Assembly: GCA_050480705.1 (NCBI GenBank)
Contig: JBJHAX010000001.1
Coordinates: forward strand, 1 to 64,000
Length of the DNA stretch: 64,000 nucleotides
Direction of reading: 5' to 3'
Source: JBJHAX01 sp050480705
GTDB lineage: Bacteria > Actinomycetota > Nitriliruptoria > Nitriliruptorales > Nitriliruptoraceae
Numbering within the stretch: the stretch's first letter is position 1; the number at the start of each line of letters is the position of its first letter. A program made the position numbers and the translations under genes. This document shows, piece by piece, positions 15,875-25,067 of the stretch. The notes below the pieces were generated by a model. That model saw only the letters and a list, made by a program, of their open reading frames with translations. It did no database searches and was not told the origin of the DNA.

Positions 15875-18418
15875 TCAGGGCTGGTCGCGGAGTTGTCCGG
15901 CGATTGCACGCGGCACATCCATTGGGGTGCCGACGGATGTGACGGTGCGTTGCTCGAACTCGTCGAGGACCTCGCCGATCTCGAGGTCGTCGACGACCTC
16001 GGCTAGCGTGCGCAGGTGCTCGCCTCCTGTGAGGGCTTCCTCGACGGCGCGGTGGACGAGCCGGCCGAGCTGTCGGTGAACGACTCGAACCTCTTGGGCG
16101 ATGGCCGCAACCCTTCGTGCGTTGTCGATCAGGAACTGGTTGCCGCCGACATGGCCAACGACCTCGATGTCCTGAGCGCGGGCCGGAGCGATTGTGCGGC
16201 CCTCGACCCACAAGCGGATGGCGGCGTATGTCAGGTCGACGCCCCGTTCGTGTAGCCGCCGAGCGAACTCGGCGACGTTGCCGTCGCACGCGGCCACGGC
16301 GGCGTCCAAACCGCGCCGCCACGACCGCAGCCCAATGTCGAGAGTGGCAACGTCGCTGTGCTGATGGCGTGCGGCGACCAGGCGAGTAAACAGGTCGCCG
16401 TAAGTGCCGGGTGCGGGGATGAGCACGGTGTCGTCGCGGGCGAGCTGGGTGACCGGCAGGGTGCGGTATTCGTCGCCGCGGACCACGCCGGCATCGTCGA
16501 CATCGGCCAGCCACACCTGACCGGGGTGAACGAACACTGGCACGACCGTGACTGTGTCGGTGGCGTCGACGTGTTCCTCCTCGAAGCTGGCGGAGTCATC
16601 GTCAGAGTCGGACCCGAGCTGTTCGTACTCCTCGTCGAGGCCGACCTCGGGTAAGTCGCCGGTGAGCAGGGTCGTGTCAGCCTCCATTATCGATGCGGTG
16701 TGGCCACTGTCTTCAGAGAGGCGCGACGGCGCGGCGCGGACCCGTTGGACTTGGGGACGCGGGCCGTCCGGGTATCTGCCAAGTGCCAACGATCTGAACG
16801 CGTGCTCGTTGCCGGTGTCGGCGTCGTCGCACGCAGCGGCGAATACGCGTGCTAGCCGACGCGTCTGATGTGGCCACGCGACGGCGTACCGGCCGCTTGT
16901 CGCCTCCGATGACAGTAGGTGGCGTGGGTCGAACAGGTCGGGGGCCGCGAGCACGTCGACGACTTCGTCGGTGGTATCCCAGGGGTGGCGCTCGCTATGG
17001 GCGACGACGATGACAGTCCCGGGAGGTCGCGGACCGGTCGGGTCGGCGTTCACGCCAGGGTGGTTAACGCCGAGTAGATCGGTCAGCAGCGCATCGGCGG
17101 CGATCCGGGTTGGCGCGCGTAGCAGCACCGTTGCATGCGGGTGTTCGTCCACGGCCCGCTCGATAGTGAACCGGACGGTGTCGAACCGTGACGCATGCCC
17201 GTCGAGGTGCTCGTACGCTGCCAGCGCAGTCTCTTTGACGCTCGCCCAGCCGGCCTGTCCGACACCGTGCCACGTGCCGGCGAACGTCGACGGAGACGCG
17301 TCGCGGACCGCGATCATTGCGGTGCGCAGCGACTTGGCGCGACGGTGCGTCGACGCATAGTTGTCGAAGGTCAGCCGCGTGGACGCCAGCCTGCTCAGTC
17401 CATTGACCAGTGCGCGGCTGGCCGCGAGCGGGGCGGGTAGCTCGCCGGGCGGAGCATGTTCGAGCGTGGTGGCCAGCGCACGGACCGCAGCGGTCAGCGC
17501 CGCGTCTCCGTCGGGGTCGCCGATCTCGACGATGTGTAGGTCACAGACGCGACCGGTGGTTAGCAACCCGTTGGTGGACAGCGGCGCGTGCACGCCGACG
17601 CGACCCAGGTGCGCGGCAGCCTGCTCGATGAGCGTCTGAGTCCAGTTGATCGCGACGGCCGGATTCGAGCGCTGCTGGGCGAGCGTGTCGCGGCCGAGGC
17701 TCGACCCCAGGTCGTCGACGACCAAGACGCTGTCCGCGCCGTTGTCGTCGGCCCACCGCACGGCGGCGTGCACCGACCGGATGCCCATGGACGTTGCGTC
17801 GACGATGACACAGCCGTGCTCGATCGGAACCGCCGGCCAGCCGCACCGGGTGGACAGGTGCCACAGCGCGCCCCCATCTGCGCGGATCCGGTGGGGATCG
17901 TGGTTTTCGACGTACCCGGAGGTCGTGCGCAGTCTGCCGTCGCGCCGGATCGCCTTGGGGCCAAGTCCTGCAGCTAGCGTGACCGTGTCGACGCGGACGC
18001 TGCGCAGCTGTTCAAGGAGCCCGACGCGTCCTGACGCGTGCACGACCGGGCCGGTGACCGGCGACGGGGTGCCTTGGGTGGCCGCGCCGAGTTGTAGTAG
18101 CCGCACGATCACGGCCAGCAGGGAAGCGACGTGGTGATTGCCCTTGGGGACGGTCACGACCAGGTCGAGTCGGCGCGCTAGCGCGGAGCGGACCGCGCCG
18201 AACGTGAGCTGGTCGACCGCACCTGGCTGGAACGTCACGGCGGTCGTGCCGGTAGTGTCGGTCAGGCGCGTCTCACCAACGCGGTACAGGACCGGGTCGG
18301 TATCTGGGTCGGCGGGAACGAGCAAGTCCGCCCATGCCTCGTCGGGGACTGCGGTGGGCCGTGCCGAGCCAGCTGACGGTGCTGTCGAATGGTGTGGTGG
18401 GGTGTCGTACCGCGTCAT
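15875..18418 (-). CDS. drmE: DrmE-like DISARM protein
   Basis: An 847-residue protein with no Walker A or helicase motifs, so it is not DrmD. It shows an N-terminal alpha/beta region (VVTVPKGNHHVASLLAVIVRLLQLG, VIVDATSMGIRSV, VLVVDDLGSSLG), an acidic linker near 575-605, and a helical C-terminus. There, RSWRRGLDAAVAACDGNVAEFARRLHERG and YAAIRLWVEGRTIAPARAQDI resemble the end of DrmE from class 2 DISARM as I remember it. Position directly before drmA supports the call. AGGAGG at 18423-18428 fixes the start. Function in the family is unknown. Confidence 0.65.
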   Translation of the reverse strand: MTRYDTPPHHSTAPSAGSARPTAVPDEAWADLLVPADPDTDPVLYRVGETRLTDTTGTTAVTFQPGAVDQLTFGAVRSALARRLDLVVTVPKGNHHVASLLAVIVRLLQLGAATQGTPSPVTGPVVHASGRVGLLEQLRSVRVDTVTLAAGLGPKAIRRDGRLRTTSGYVENHDPHRIRADGGALWHLSTRCGWPAVPIEHGCVIVDATSMGIRSVHAAVRWADDNGADSVLVVDDLGSSLGRDTLAQQRSNPAVAINWTQTLIEQAAAHLGRVGVHAPLSTNGLLTTGRVCDLHIVEIGDPDGDAALTAAVRALATTLEHAPPGELPAPLAASRALVNGLSRLASTRLTFDNYASTHRRAKSLRTAMIAVRDASPSTFAGTWHGVGQAGWASVKETALAAYEHLDGHASRFDTVRFTIERAVDEHPHATVLLRAPTRIAADALLTDLLGVNHPGVNADPTGPRPPGTVIVVAHSERHPWDTTDEVVDVLAAPDLFDPRHLLSSEATSGRYAVAWPHQTRRLARVFAAACDDADTGNEHAFRSLALGRYPDGPRPQVQRVRAAPSRLSEDSGHTASIMEADTTLLTGDLPEVGLDEEYEQLGSDSDDDSASFEEEHVDATDTVTVVPVFVHPGQVWLADVDDAGVVRGDEYRTLPVTQLARDDTVLIPAPGTYGDLFTRLVAARHQHSDVATLDIGLRSWRRGLDAAVAACDGNVAEFARRLHERGVDLTYAAIRLWVEGRTIAPARAQDIEVVGHVGGNQFLIDNARRVAAIAQEVRVVHRQLGRLVHRAVEEALTGGEHLRTLAEVVDDLEIGEVLDEFEQRTVTSVGTPMDVPRAIAGQLRDQP

Positions 18419-18626
18419 CGTGCCTCCTGCGCAGAGGCTCCCCGCCGTGCCTGCGAGGTGTCCGTTCCTGCCCGGCGGTGCTGGCTATGTAGCCGAACGT
18501 GACCGTATCGGGAGGCTGTGACACCACCACAGGGCACCTGTGGTGCGCCGTCAGCTGCGCCGCGGCCTAGTTCCTAGTTTCGGCCCCACCGCCGCCTCCG
18601 TGGTGGCCGGCGCAGCGGCCTGCGGG
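18419..18626. promoter_or_regulatory. Gap between methyltransferase and drmE with inverted repeat
   Basis: CACCACAGG (18525-18533) and CCTGTGGTG (18537-18545) are exact 9-base arms with a GCA spacer. It lies between two genes of one operon, and it could end or attenuate methyltransferase transcripts or bind a regulator of the drm genes. The drmE ribosome site AGGAGG is at 18423-18428. Confidence 0.45.
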
Positions 18627-20819
18627 TCAGACCGATTCGACGTAGGGGGCGGTAAGCGTTTCCGCGGCCGCCGCTGCGAGGCGCTCGAGCAGTTCCCGGT
18701 CGTGGCGCCTTTGGTCGGTACGCCCGGACCCGTGACGATCCAAGTCGCTGTTGAGCGCAGCGGCGATGGCGGCTGCATACGCGCACGCCCTGACGTCGCC
18801 GTGGCGCAATTGGAGGCCGGCGTTGGCCAGGGTGGCCAGCTGGTGGCCCATGCGGGCCACGGCCGTGTTCTGGTCGTTGGGCCACGGGTGGGCGGCGTGG
18901 CTGGACTTGCGGGCCACGACGACGATGTCTAGGTCAGACGGGTCGGCGGTTTGGTGCTTGACGACCGAAGAACTCATCTCGCCCTTGACAGGTTGCAGAC
19001 CGGTGACGGTGAACCCTGCAGCGGTCAGCGAGCCCAACAGCGCAATCCACCCGTCGGCGTCAGGATGGTGGAACGTGAATGCAAGCAGTCCGTGGGCCGC
19101 CAGCACCCGGTGGCACTCGGCCCAGATGCGCTGCGCCGTAGACGCAAAACGAGTGGGGTCGGGGTCCTGAGCCTCCTTTTCGGTTCGGGTCGTGCCCGCT
19201 TCCGGGTAACCATCGTAGGGCCGGATGCCAATCAGCCACGCGTGGAAGAAGTCGGCGAGCTCGCTGTAATGGACCTTGCCGATGTAGGGCGGGTCGGTAA
19301 CGACCAGGTCGATGCTGGCGTCGGCCAGCCCCGAGTCGGCGCCGTCACCGCATTCGACGGTCACGTCCGCGGCGTTGAGCGATGCCGAGATTCCGGTGGC
19401 GCGGGCTGTGCCGGTTCTCGTGGACGGGTCGAGCGTCAGGTCGTGCGGGTTCTGCTTGTAATCGTGGGCGCGCAGCAGCCGGCGCTCGAACAACCCCTGA
19501 ATGCCGCCCGAAGACCCGTTGACGCCCCAGACGTGGGTCTCAATCGGGGTGCGCTGGGGTTGCAGGGTGTGGTTCGTGAACGTGTGGCGGACGGCGCCGG
19601 TTCCCTCGCCCTTGTAGGACGTCAGGCGCGTGTGAAAGTCGGCGGCACCGCTGATCAAAGCCGCCAACGCTTCGCGTTCTGGTGACGGTTCAAGGTCGCG
19701 AACGGCAGCGGCCGCCAACCCCAGGCAGTACGCCTGGCGGGCCGAGTACAACTGGTCCCACCGGGTTATGCCCCACCGCAGCAACTGGACGGTGTTGTAG
19801 CCGTCAGCGATCTTGCCCTGGGGACGGATGAGCGTGCCGTTCGAAACGGTGTTGAGCAGCTGTCGTGCGTGCTCATACAGGTCTAGGTCGTAGCGGTCAA
19901 CGGGCCGGTAGACCCGCTGTCGATCCTCTACAACCAGCTTTGCGTACATCCGGTAGGTTGGCCGGTGGCCGGCGGCGTCGATCCAGTAGCTAAGCATGCT
20001 GCGGTGCGAGCAGGCGGTGCATGTGACGCTGCGGCCGCGGAACGGGCCGGCAACTTGGGGGCGGTGTCGGCACGTCGAGCAAACGAACCGGCTCCGCCCG
20101 GGACGGGTCACGTCGAGCGCGGTGATGCTGTCGCAGTGTGGGCAGACGGCGTGGCCGGTGGGGTGCTTGGACGGGTAGGCGTGCTTGGCGAACACGTGGC
20201 TGGCGTGCAAGTCGTTGCTGGTGCCGCACTCCGGGCACGGCAGGCGCGCGACCCAGAAGTAGTGCAGCACGTCGTTGCCGTGCTGGTCGACGTGCATCTC
20301 ACTAATCGGGCCGGCGACGACGTCGGCGAACTGGTCGAACGCACTGGTGAGCCGGTCGAGGTCCCAGTGGGCGGCTGCCTGGCGGGCCACGAGCGTGGCC
20401 ACCGGGTTGATGTCGCGGGCGTTGCAGGTGCCGCCGAGTTTGGCGGTCTCGACGAGGGTGGTTCCTGACCCTGCGCAAGGGTCATACACCCGCACACCGG
20501 CGAGCGCGTCGGGCCGCAGGTAGGCGGCCCTTGCGGTGTCGGCGTCGACGCTGACGGCGGCGGTCAGCACGGCACGGAATACGGTGCCGAGCCGGTGCGC
20601 CCACCACCCGTGCACGTGGGTGGCGGGGCGGTGGAGTTCTTTGCGCCACGACTCGGCGGTTGGGACAACAGTGGCGTATTCGACCGGGAAGTCGTACTCC
20701 AGTGCAGTCCGGGGCGGTACAGGAGGGTCTTGCCGTGCTGGTCGAGCCAGCTCCCGCCTAGCCCGTCGCGCCACAGTCATGGGCGCTACGGGCCGGGTCT
20801 GCTCGCGCGGCGGGGGCAT
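18627..20819 (-). CDS. DUF1156-like DNA amino-methyltransferase of the DISARM locus
   Basis: A 730-residue enzyme. SAM motif DPCAGSGTTLVETAKLGG (near 115) is preceded by GWWAHRLGTVFRAVL and followed by RDINPVATLVARQA, as in DUF1156 anti-phage-associated proteins. Zinc-type pairs CPECG, CPHCD, CSTCR and CTACS fill the middle. The catalytic DPPYIGKVHYSELADFFHAWL is near 510. DPPY indicates N6-adenine or N4-cytosine methylation. It presumably marks host DNA so that DISARM spares it (inference). The ATG at 20819 is fixed by AGGAG (20828-20832). Other drmE-type systems use a C5-cytosine enzyme, so this pairing is unusual. Confidence 0.8.
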   Translation of the reverse strand: MPPPREQTRPVAPMTVARRARRELARPARQDPPVPPRTALEYDFPVEYATVVPTAESWRKELHRPATHVHGWWAHRLGTVFRAVLTAAVSVDADTARAAYLRPDALAGVRVYDPCAGSGTTLVETAKLGGTCNARDINPVATLVARQAAAHWDLDRLTSAFDQFADVVAGPISEMHVDQHGNDVLHYFWVARLPCPECGTSNDLHASHVFAKHAYPSKHPTGHAVCPHCDSITALDVTRPGRSRFVCSTCRHRPQVAGPFRGRSVTCTACSHRSMLSYWIDAAGHRPTYRMYAKLVVEDRQRVYRPVDRYDLDLYEHARQLLNTVSNGTLIRPQGKIADGYNTVQLLRWGITRWDQLYSARQAYCLGLAAAAVRDLEPSPEREALAALISGAADFHTRLTSYKGEGTGAVRHTFTNHTLQPQRTPIETHVWGVNGSSGGIQGLFERRLLRAHDYKQNPHDLTLDPSTRTGTARATGISASLNAADVTVECGDGADSGLADASIDLVVTDPPYIGKVHYSELADFFHAWLIGIRPYDGYPEAGTTRTEKEAQDPDPTRFASTAQRIWAECHRVLAAHGLLAFTFHHPDADGWIALLGSLTAAGFTVTGLQPVKGEMSSSVVKHQTADPSDLDIVVVARKSSHAAHPWPNDQNTAVARMGHQLATLANAGLQLRHGDVRACAYAAAIAAALNSDLDRHGSGRTDQRRHDRELLERLAAAAAETLTAPYVESV

Positions 20820-21029
20820 TACAGCTTCTCCTGGGGTGGCCATAGCGTAGGCCTGCGCGGACTCATGACGCACGCATGATCCACAGCGCCCCGGGCTCCC
20901 GACGGTCGACTGGCGCTGGCGGATTGACGTGCGCCGGTGCTGCGAGCCGTCGGCGAAAGGCTTCGTGGTGTGGCGGAGTAGCACGGGAGCCTGGGGGCAT
21001 GCGGTATTTCCTCACATGGGCCGCGACGC

Positions 21030-23837
21030 TTATCGCCGTCGGAGTGGGGTGGACCATCTCAGTTGCTCAGTCGGAAGATTCGGTGCCTGCCGGCCCCCGA
21101 GGTTCTCGGCGACTCCATGGGCCGACGAGGTGACCGGCGCGCTGCGCGTGAGGATGTTCGTCAGGATGCGTTCCGCCATCTCAGGCTGGGCCCAGCGGCC
21201 GTTGATCGGGCTGTGTTGATCGGTCGAAACCCAGATTTCGTTCGACTGTCGCCCTCGGGTGGCCGCAACGTAGAGGCTGCCGCGAGAATCTTGTTCGGAG
21301 ACCGCGGCGTGGCATCGGTCCACGGTCATGCCCTGGGCGCGGTAGACGGTCGTCGCGTAGGCGAGGTGGGCGTGCTCGGCGAGGTAGGACGCCGGCAGCA
21401 AGGCGCGGTCGCCGTCGCTGTGGCGGCGAGCGACGACCGAGCCGTGGCGTCGGGTGGCAGTGATGGTCCACACGTCACCGTTGGTAACCCACCCGCCGGC
21501 CGGGGTCTGGAGCCGCCGGTCGTTGCGGCGGGTGACGATCTGGTCACCGACGGAGGCGACGTTGTTGCGGAGTTCGACGGTCGGGCCGGCTCTCACGAGA
21601 CCGGCACGGACGAGGGCGTGTTGGGCGCGTTCGGCGAGCACCGCTGCCTGCTCGTTGCTCCCGACCAGCATCAGGACCGTTGGCCGTGGGGCTCGGGTGG
21701 TGGGTGCGAGGGCGTCCGCCTTCCATGCCTCAAAGATGGCGGCCTCGATCTGGTCGCGGGTGCCGCCGTGGATGCGGCCGTGACGCACGTACTCGAGGAG
21801 GCACATCGGGTCGCGCGCGCGGAGTCGGATGCTGGCCTTGCGCTCCCACTCCTCCTCGAAGCGGCGGACCTCATGCAGCTCGGTCGTCCCGAGCCGGTCG
21901 ATCAGCAGCTCGAAGGCGCCTCCGATGCCGATCGCTCCAAGCTGTACGGGGTCGCCGACGAGCAGCACCTTGCTGCCGGTCTCGCGCGCCTGGGCGACGA
22001 TGTCGACGAGTTCGGGGGTCGTGATCATCGACGCCTCGTCGAGGATGACCAGTGTTCCAGGTGCCATCCTCCAGCGACCGCGGCTCGTCTCCCACAACCA
22101 CTTAGCCGTGTTCTCGGCTCGGACCTCGGCCTCGGCCGCGAGCACCTCGGCGGCTGCCTGCGACACTGTGAGGCCGAGGACCTCGCCGCTCGTGGCCTCC
22201 CACGCCTCGACGGCGGCACGGAGGGCCCGGGTCTTGCCGGCGCCGGCCGGGCCTACCAGCCGACCGATGCGCTCATCGCTTCCAAGGAGCTCGCGCACGG
22301 CATCGGCCTGGTCTGCCCCGAGATCGTGGCGCGAGGCGACTCGACCGGCGAGGTCGGCGCCGACGGTCCGCCCGGTCGGCTCGGTGGCGACCTCGAGCAG
22401 GAACGCCTCCTGATTGACCGTCGATCGCAGCGCCCAACGATGTCGGTTGGGCTGCTCCCACACGCTCGCGCCGTCTCGACGACGTTCCTGGGTCGGCAGG
22501 TCGGACAGCTCCGGCACTGTCAGCCGCAGCAGCTCCGAACTCGATACGGCGCGATCGACCAGATCCTCGGCGCGGCCCCGTACCTCGTCTGGGGCGAGCG
22601 CCGCGGTCGGGAGGACGTCGAGCGCGACGCGGAGCAGGTCGTGCCGGGTGACGGTGGCACGCTTGGCTTCGGCCAGCCGGTCCAGCAGCGCCAGGACATC
22701 CGCGTCGGTCGGTGCCGGGGTCGCGCCGTCAGGGGAGTGGCGCCCGACGACCTGGCCGGTTAGGGCTTGGAGCCGGCGCCCCTTGTCGCGCGCGGTCTCC
22801 TCCCACTTCGCCAGCGCTTCGGAGGCCGAGAACTTCCTCTTTGACCCGCGTGTCCTCAGCGTGGCTACCTGCGCCATGGACGAGATGACCGCCTGGGTCG
22901 GCTCCCTCCCGTACTGATCGCGGTAGACCTCGATCATCGCCGCCAGCTCGTTGGTGATCGCTCGGCGGCGGGTCGAGAAGGCAGCGATCAGCTCGTCGTC
23001 GACGCCTACCAGCTCGCGGAGCCCGTCGGGACGGTCACGCCACGCAACGCCGAGCCGACAGGTCAGCTCGGACTCGAGCACCCGGTTGTAGACCGCGCCC
23101 GCACCGGGCTTCGCAGCCAGCAGCGCGCGGCCGTCGAGCGCACGCCACTCGCCGTCGTCGGTCGCCTGCGCGCGGTTGAGGAGCAGGCAGTGGGTGTGCA
23201 GCTGCATGTCGCCGGTCCGCGACGTCCACTCGTTCATGCGAGCCACGACGAGCCCGGTCGTGTCGAGCACCCGCAGGCCGTTGCGCCCGGCTCGGACGTA
23301 GGCGGCGTGCTCCTCGAGGTAGGCGAGGCCGGCATCGACGGCGGTGGAGTGCGCGGCCCAGACCTGCTCCTGAAGCGTCCGATCGCCCGAGGCCCACAGC
23401 AGTGAGACGGACTTGACGGGGGAGAAGGTGCAGTCCCACGCCGCGACCGACGGTTGGCCGCCGCTGGTCTTGGCTCGGAACTCGGTCAGAAGGCGCTTGT
23501 CGGGATCCTCGATCCGAGAGGCCTTCCGGAGGGCCTGGTCGCGGGCGAAAGCAACCTCCTCGGGCAGGCGGAAACGTCGGCCGAGCGGCTCGTCGAGCGT
23601 CGGATGGCGGCCCTCGGAGTACATGGCGACGAAGCGGTCGCGGTCAACCTCGCCGGCGAGCTCGAGGACGCGCGCGCCGCCACCCCACCACGCCGAGCCG
23701 GGCGCCGTGAGCGCCCGGCCGTCGGACTCCTCGGTGCTCGGTTCGGGGAGGTAGTAGTCGGCCAGGCCTCGGCGGGTCTGCTCAAGGTAGTAGTTGACCG
23801 CCCCGCGGCCAGCGAGGATCTTCTTGACGCTGAGCAT
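21030..23837 (-). CDS. MobF-family relaxase/helicase (TrwC/TraA-like)
   Basis: A 935-residue protein. The N-terminal relaxase domain starts LSVKKILAGRGAVNYYLEQ and has the metal-binding His cluster MQLHTHCLLLNRAQ (near 214). The C-terminal RecD-like helicase has VGPAGAGKTRALRAAVEAW (Walker A near 531), LVILDEASMI and LLVGDPVQLGAIG. Near the end, ATTVYRAQGMTVD and YVAATRGRQ give the late helicase motifs. It nicks oriT and unwinds the transferred strand. It is short next to many MobF proteins, whose long C-terminus is missing. The ATG shares one base with the excisionase stop (TGATG). Confidence 0.88.
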   Translation of the reverse strand: MLSVKKILAGRGAVNYYLEQTRRGLADYYLPEPSTEESDGRALTAPGSAWWGGGARVLELAGEVDRDRFVAMYSEGRHPTLDEPLGRRFRLPEEVAFARDQALRKASRIEDPDKRLLTEFRAKTSGGQPSVAAWDCTFSPVKSVSLLWASGDRTLQEQVWAAHSTAVDAGLAYLEEHAAYVRAGRNGLRVLDTTGLVVARMNEWTSRTGDMQLHTHCLLLNRAQATDDGEWRALDGRALLAAKPGAGAVYNRVLESELTCRLGVAWRDRPDGLRELVGVDDELIAAFSTRRRAITNELAAMIEVYRDQYGREPTQAVISSMAQVATLRTRGSKRKFSASEALAKWEETARDKGRRLQALTGQVVGRHSPDGATPAPTDADVLALLDRLAEAKRATVTRHDLLRVALDVLPTAALAPDEVRGRAEDLVDRAVSSSELLRLTVPELSDLPTQERRRDGASVWEQPNRHRWALRSTVNQEAFLLEVATEPTGRTVGADLAGRVASRHDLGADQADAVRELLGSDERIGRLVGPAGAGKTRALRAAVEAWEATSGEVLGLTVSQAAAEVLAAEAEVRAENTAKWLWETSRGRWRMAPGTLVILDEASMITTPELVDIVAQARETGSKVLLVGDPVQLGAIGIGGAFELLIDRLGTTELHEVRRFEEEWERKASIRLRARDPMCLLEYVRHGRIHGGTRDQIEAAIFEAWKADALAPTTRAPRPTVLMLVGSNEQAAVLAERAQHALVRAGLVRAGPTVELRNNVASVGDQIVTRRNDRRLQTPAGGWVTNGDVWTITATRRHGSVVARRHSDGDRALLPASYLAEHAHLAYATTVYRAQGMTVDRCHAAVSEQDSRGSLYVAATRGRQSNEIWVSTDQHSPINGRWAQPEMAERILTNILTRSAPVTSSAHGVAENLGGRQAPNLPTEQLRWSTPLRRR

Positions 23838-24127
23838 CAGCTCGCCCGGTGCCGGGCGACGAAGGCGCGCAGGTCGGCGAGCGCGATCCGGCGTGCTCGG
23901 CCGATGCGCACCGTCGGCAGCTCACCGTCTGCGATCAGCTCGTAGACCTTCGATCGGGACAGGTCGAGCCGGGCAGCCGCCGCGGCGATCGTGATCAGCC
24001 GCAGGTCGTCGGGCTCGGCGTCCGGTAGTTCGGGCTCGGCGTCCCGTGGTTCCGGCTCGGTTGCCGGCGTCGGCGCGATGCGGGGGTCGAGCGCATGGAT
24101 GTCGGCCAGGGCATGGTTGGGGTTCAC
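23837..24127 (-). CDS. Excisionase-type HTH protein
   Basis: A 96-residue protein. A variable acidic N-terminus (~1-40) is followed by LITIAAAAARLDLSRSKVYELIADGELPTVRIGRARRIALADLRAFVARH. This is the MerR-like excisionase HTH with its wing, as in AlpA/Xis of actinomycete elements. The GTG start has GAGGAG just upstream, inside a 7-bp inverted repeat (24128-24151). It is translationally coupled to the relaxase, so it may also regulate transfer. Confidence 0.85.
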   Translation of the reverse strand: MNPNHALADIHALDPRIAPTPATEPEPRDAEPELPDAEPDDLRLITIAAAAARLDLSRSKVYELIADGELPTVRIGRARRIALADLRAFVARHRAS

Positions 24128-24293
24128 GGGTAGCTCCTCGATCGGCTACCCAGACCCTGACGACCCACCTATGCGGAACTGATGCTGTTGGTGATGCTGG
24201 AGGCTATGCGGGGTATCGCATTCGGTATTACATTACGTAATATGCCATGCTAGCGGGCAGATTCGTCGTGCCGAGGTCATGCTGGAGGTCCCG
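24128..24293. promoter_or_regulatory. Divergent control region between xis/mob and the small TA pair
   Basis: It contains an inverted repeat GGGTAGC/GCTACCC (24128-24134, 24145-24151) around the xis ribosome site; a nested set of direct repeats, CTATGCGG (24169-24176, 24204-24211) outside TGATGCTG (24180-24187, 24192-24199); and an AT-rich palindrome ATTACGTAAT (24232-24241), also readable as TATTAC/GTAATA with a 5-nt spacer. These could be Xis or relaxase sites, an oriT, or the TA operator. Confidence 0.5.
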
Positions 24294-24524
24294 ATGGCAC
24301 GTGAACTGAAGTCGGTGCGGGTCGACGCCGAACTGCTCGCCGAGCTGGAGCGGCTGGCACGCGAGCGCCAGGTCCCCGTCACCTTCGCCGAGCAGGTCGA
24401 TGCCGGCCTGCGGCTCCTGGTGCGTCGGGCTGCGGACCAGCAGGCCCGCCACGCGGCGCGGCTGATCGGGGTCGACGCCGAGCGTGCTCAGGAGGCTTAC
24501 CGCCGGCTCCACGAGCACGAGTAA
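24294..24524 (+). CDS. Small antitoxin-like DNA-binding protein
   Basis: A 76-residue protein. LKSVRVDAELLAELERLARERQVPVTFAEQVDAGLRLLV has the strand-helix-helix look of ribbon-helix-helix antitoxins, followed by a charged helical tail. The ATG at 24294 is chosen over 24279 because GGAGG at 24284-24288 is well spaced. The stop shares one base with the next gene. An AT-rich palindrome about 50 bp upstream could be its operator. The family is not recognised with certainty. Confidence 0.6.
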   Translation: MARELKSVRVDAELLAELERLARERQVPVTFAEQVDAGLRLLVRRAADQQARHAARLIGVDAERAQEAYRRLHEHE

Positions 24525-24808
24525 TGACTGCCGGGCAGGTGTGGCGTCGCCCCAACGGGGTGCGTTGGGTGGAGGTCCAGGCCGACACCATGGAGCCCTC
24601 GGGCTGGCGGGTGATGGTTCCGCTCGCGGACCCGTTCGTCGCACCGTACGCCCCGCCGCTGGTCGTCCAGGTCGGTGAGGAGCGGGCCCGTGTCCATCTG
24701 CTGACGACCGCTCCGGTCGGGGAGCTGGGGGTCGAGGACGGTGAGATCCCACCCGAGGACGTCGCGAGCCTTCGCGACGCGATCCGCGCCCTGGTCCGCG
24801 ACCCGTGA
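24524..24808 (+). CDS. CcdB/PemK-like small protein, possible toxin
   Basis: A 94-residue protein beginning TAGQVWRRPNGVRWVEVQADTM, then SGWRVMVPLADPF and PPLVVQVGEERARVHLL. This strand-rich pattern resembles the CcdB/PemK barrel, though the classic PemK residues are not clear. Coupling by one shared base to an antitoxin-like gene supports the pair. It could also be a non-toxic element protein. Confidence 0.5.
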   Translation: MTAGQVWRRPNGVRWVEVQADTMEPSGWRVMVPLADPFVAPYAPPLVVQVGEERARVHLLTTAPVGELGVEDGEIPPEDVASLRDAIRALVRDP

Positions 24809-24887
24809 GCGTGTATCCACAAGCCGCCTCCGTCCTCGCTGGCGGTCCTCGCCTTAGCGGAGTTCCCTGACGGTGCGGAGGTCGAGG

Positions 24888-25067
24888 ATGCTCATCATCG
24901 AGGGGCCGGGGATCGGTCCAGAAGACTTCGACAGGATCAGCCAAGAGATGCGTGAGTGGAAGGCCTCACAGGAGAACGTCGTCAAGGAAGCCACCCGGAT
25001 CGTGCTGGAACACCAGGCCGAGCTCGCTCGTCATGGACTCCTCCCCGAGCCCCCACCTCGCCCCTGA
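24888..25067 (+). CDS. Small hypothetical protein
   Basis: A 59-residue protein with LIIEGPGIGPEDFDRISQEMREWKASQENVVKEATRIVLEHQ, helical and acidic, ending in a Pro-rich tail. GGAGG at 24877-24881 supports the ATG at 24888 rather than the upstream GTG. It follows the TA-like pair by 79 bp and may be in the same transcript. No family is recognised. Confidence 0.5.
   Translation: MLIIEGPGIGPEDFDRISQEMREWKASQENVVKEATRIVLEHQAELARHGLLPEPPPRP

Noticed and set aside
15875..18418. DrmD (SNF2 helicase) of class 1 DISARM
   Set aside because: No Walker A, DEAH or other helicase motif appears in the 847 residues.
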